From Anthopleura xanthogrammica (lineage: Eukaryota; Cnidaria; Anthozoa; Actiniaria; Actiniidae), in NCBI GenBank assembly GCA_964019055.1, contig OZ025223.1:6694763-6758762 (forward strand): a stretch of DNA of 64,000 bases, in the 5' to 3' direction. Each line of letters starts with the position of its first letter. The first letter of the stretch is position 1. The notes under the pieces were generated by a model. The model worked only from the letters and a program-made list of their open reading frames with translations. It searched no databases and was not told where the DNA came from. A program made the position numbers and the translations under genes. Shown here piece after piece: positions 61,577 to 64,000 of the stretch.

Positions 61577-63908
61577 CTACCTTGCCTTGCCTGTTGGCTG
61601 CTTGTGAATTCCATACGTCTCTTTCAAATAGTTGTGAGCATTGTTTAACATCTGACGTAAGGGGTGCAGAAGTAAGATGTCCATGGCGTCTGCCAAATGG
61701 ACTTGTTCTCTGTAGTTCATGATTGGGAAGATCTGCTTCTCAGGATGCCCATCCAACATATTGCTTACCTTACGGACCAAGTCACGGATGACAATACTGT
61801 GATAGACATTGGTCACGTCTTTGTTGACTTCCAAACACACCTCATCGATGTGAGTTAGTAGAACGTATGTACGAGGTGCTGCAAAAAAGAAAAAAAAACA
61901 CTAATCGTTACCAGGTGATCTCGCTTCTCTCAGGCCGAAGGAATTAGCCAATCAGTGAACATTTTGCTCGTAGCTCAATGTTTCCTAGTTCCCGGTTTTC
62001 GGCTGGATTTATAACAGCTTTTGCTCGATAATAAAGAAAATAAAACTCATCCGTGCAAAGATTCACCAAATACCTCTTACAAAAAGTATATTTCGTCGTT
62101 GTTGGTGGAAAATATTTCATTTTGACAAGAGATAATAGAAAACACTTGGAAATTTTCGCTGTGACAAACAATGCATTGCGCGTCTAGATTCAAGATCACC
62201 TGGTAAGGCAAAGTTTACATAAAAATAGTAATAATACTGAATTTCAGTTAAAATGCATTTCTTCGGATTAGCATTTATTATATGTACTTTTATCTCTCAT
62301 TTCATTAATCCTTATTAGTATTCTTAGTATTCTCAAATTCATTAATATTCATAAGGCCAAACACAATAGAAAATCACAACCATGACCGAGTTTTTAAATC
62401 GGCAAGAGATTCGTCCTGATTTGCATACAACTTTAACTTAGATTTTCTCGGCAAAAAGTGCTTTTATCTTGAAAATTTAAGTAACATTTAAGTAACACAT
62501 GACCTAACTATCCTAAAACTTTGATAAGTGAGATAAAACATTCGCGTCCGACCTTTATGGGGCTAAAAAGGCTCGCCTGCGGCTCGCCATTTTAAATCCC
62601 CATAAAGGTCTCCCACTCATGTTTTATCTATCACATAAAGAAACATGCAAGTGTCTTTATATAAAGATCACTTGAATACTAAAGATGAGGACTTTATCGG
62701 GTATAAAGATCCATGCATGTGACGTATTTGCGCGCTCCAATCGGATCAAAGGCTTATGAATTGTTCATGAATTTTTTAAGTAGTTGCAAAAAAACTGGCA
62801 GCTCTTGTTTTACCAAGGGTTTTTTAAAATAAAAGATAATATTTACCACCAAGTTCTTTTCTTAGAGTTTTGAGTTTCTGTTTTACTTCTTCGTTCATTC
62901 CTTCAACCCTCCGTGCATTAATCACTATAGCAACACAATGAGCTTTGTCTTTCAATTTAGGATCAGCTATGTAACCAGGCGTGTCTCGATGAATCTCCCT
63001 GTCAGTAAACTTATTAAAAAAAAAACATAGCAAATTAAAATTCAACGGTTTGAAGAACCCTATATTTAAAGGACTTCGAAAGGAATTGTACATTTGAAAG
63101 CCCTGAAGCAAAAAGAAAGAAAAAAAAGACAGCAAAACACGACAACAAAAAAATAAAAAAATGAAATAAGACAAAACAAATTACAGAATCCTTATAAGTA
63201 TTATTATGAAAATTTTTAAATCCACTAAAAGCTGACCTTAAATTTGTCCGGTATATGTCCATTTATTGCCTTTAGGATATTTGAGGTATCGTTTTGTCTG
63301 TTAGGCTGTAATCCCATTGTGTCACAGATTCTCCATGATAAAGGTTCATATGCATTCTTTGGTATTATTTTGTACACACGATACTGAATAAGTGAAACAA
63401 TGATTATTTTGCACAGCGTGTAATAAATTCTTAAATATACAGCTTTTTCAAAAGGATGGTGAGGGTTCTGTTGCATCTTGCATCCAGGGGCGGATGCAGA
63501 CAAGAATATAAGGAGGGGCTTGACTGAATGTTGCGAACGACACCTGCCAGAACTTGAAAAATGATTTTAAAATGTGCTTTCTGTTCCACTTCAAGATTTT
63601 TAGCCCCTGCCATCGTGCATCTTGCTTACCTCTCTGTGTACTATAGCCCATTTCTTCTATAGATCAAGCATTTAAAAATCTTTTTAAGTATTTGAACTAC
63701 CTCTAAAGTTAAACTTGCAACACTTTCTCCAACATCAGCTCTCGAAGAGGTCATTTCTTCTTGAAAGATATTGTTAAGGCTGTTGAAATAGCTTGATTTC
63801 CCAGCACCAATCTCACCCGTCAAAGTGATGTTATAACAAGGTAGATCTAGTTGTCCATATGTTTTGGGAAAACGACGAGAGATATCAATTTTAAGGTCGT
63901 CTCGTACT
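61577..63908 (-). CDS. IFI44-like GTPase-type protein (5' part outside window)
   Basis: IFI44/IFI44L proteins are interferon-induced in vertebrates and have a GTPase-like domain; invertebrate relatives exist and their role is unclear. Four in-phase exons: 63908-63701, 63383-63237, 62994-62847 and 61878-61577 (TAG stop), about 268 residues. Motifs: P-loop GEIGAGKSSYFNS, then TSSRADVGESVASLTLE, G3-like CDTMGLQ, GHIPDKFK, PKLKDKAHCVAIVINA, G4-like LLTHID, and the C-terminal PIMNYREQVHL and DILLLHPLRQML, all in IFI44 order. The exon at 62994 uses an AG in GGGAG; the AG 5 bp earlier would break the frame. The first visible exon begins with a partial codon, so upstream exons lie right of base 64000. 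A CAGGGGCGG-type element sits in its first visible intron. Confidence 0.88.
63485..63609. mobile_element. CAGGG...CCCTG element, 125 bp
   Basis: Starts CAGGGGCGGATGCAG and ends TTTTTAGCCCCTG; flanks GCATC and CCATC match at 4 of 5. Lies between the first two visible IFI44-like exons. Confidence 0.65.
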
Positions 63909-64000
63909 CTAAAAAATAGTTTTGAGTTTTTTTGGTTAAAAATACTACAACATTAATACAATGAGTTTGGTTAAATAAGACATTAGAAGAAATCCGTCGC

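Overview
This window reads as nuclear DNA of an invertebrate animal, most likely an anthozoan cnidarian (coral, sea anemone or corallimorph). The reasons are small conserved exons separated by AT-rich introns with GT-AG boundaries, metazoan-specific genes (EED, MOS, BRAT1, a PACSIN-type F-BAR protein, an IFI44-like GTPase), and a very dense load of short inverted-repeat elements. The lineage is an inference; nothing in the window names a species. Exon structures below were read by eye, by joining exons in phase and comparing with remembered families.

Layout. 743-11019 (-): Polycomb gene EED, 14 exons, running off the left edge so the last exon(s) are missing. 11406-22922 (+): acid ceramidase ASAH1, complete in 17 exons, divergent from EED across about 390 bp. 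25451-26395 (+): single-exon MOS kinase. 29560-36027 (-): five-exon PACSIN/syndapin-type F-BAR protein that ends without an SH3 domain. 39376-43353 (-): six-exon gene I do not recognise. 44186-55400 (-): BRAT1 in ten exons; its sixth intron holds a complete single-exon, tail-anchored sulfotransferase-like gene on the opposite strand (48033-48764). 56440-60709: a large inverted duplication with about 2-kb arms, each carrying a copy of an unrecognised multi-pass membrane protein gene; the right copy is frameshifted. 61577-63908 (-): the 3' four exons of an IFI44-like GTPase gene running off the right edge.

The genes are unrelated housekeeping, oocyte and immune-type loci and do not form an operon or pathway. 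The rest is mostly mobile-element debris: at least ten short elements with CAGGG...CCCTG ends, most with 5-bp target duplications; several foldback MITE families with multiple copies; two tRNA-derived SINE-like copies; near-perfect palindromes (two abut exactly at 15166-15635); and long microsatellites, (TTGCCA)n, (AAAT)n and (CTG)n. I found no complete rRNA or tRNA gene, no CRISPR array and no autonomous transposase.
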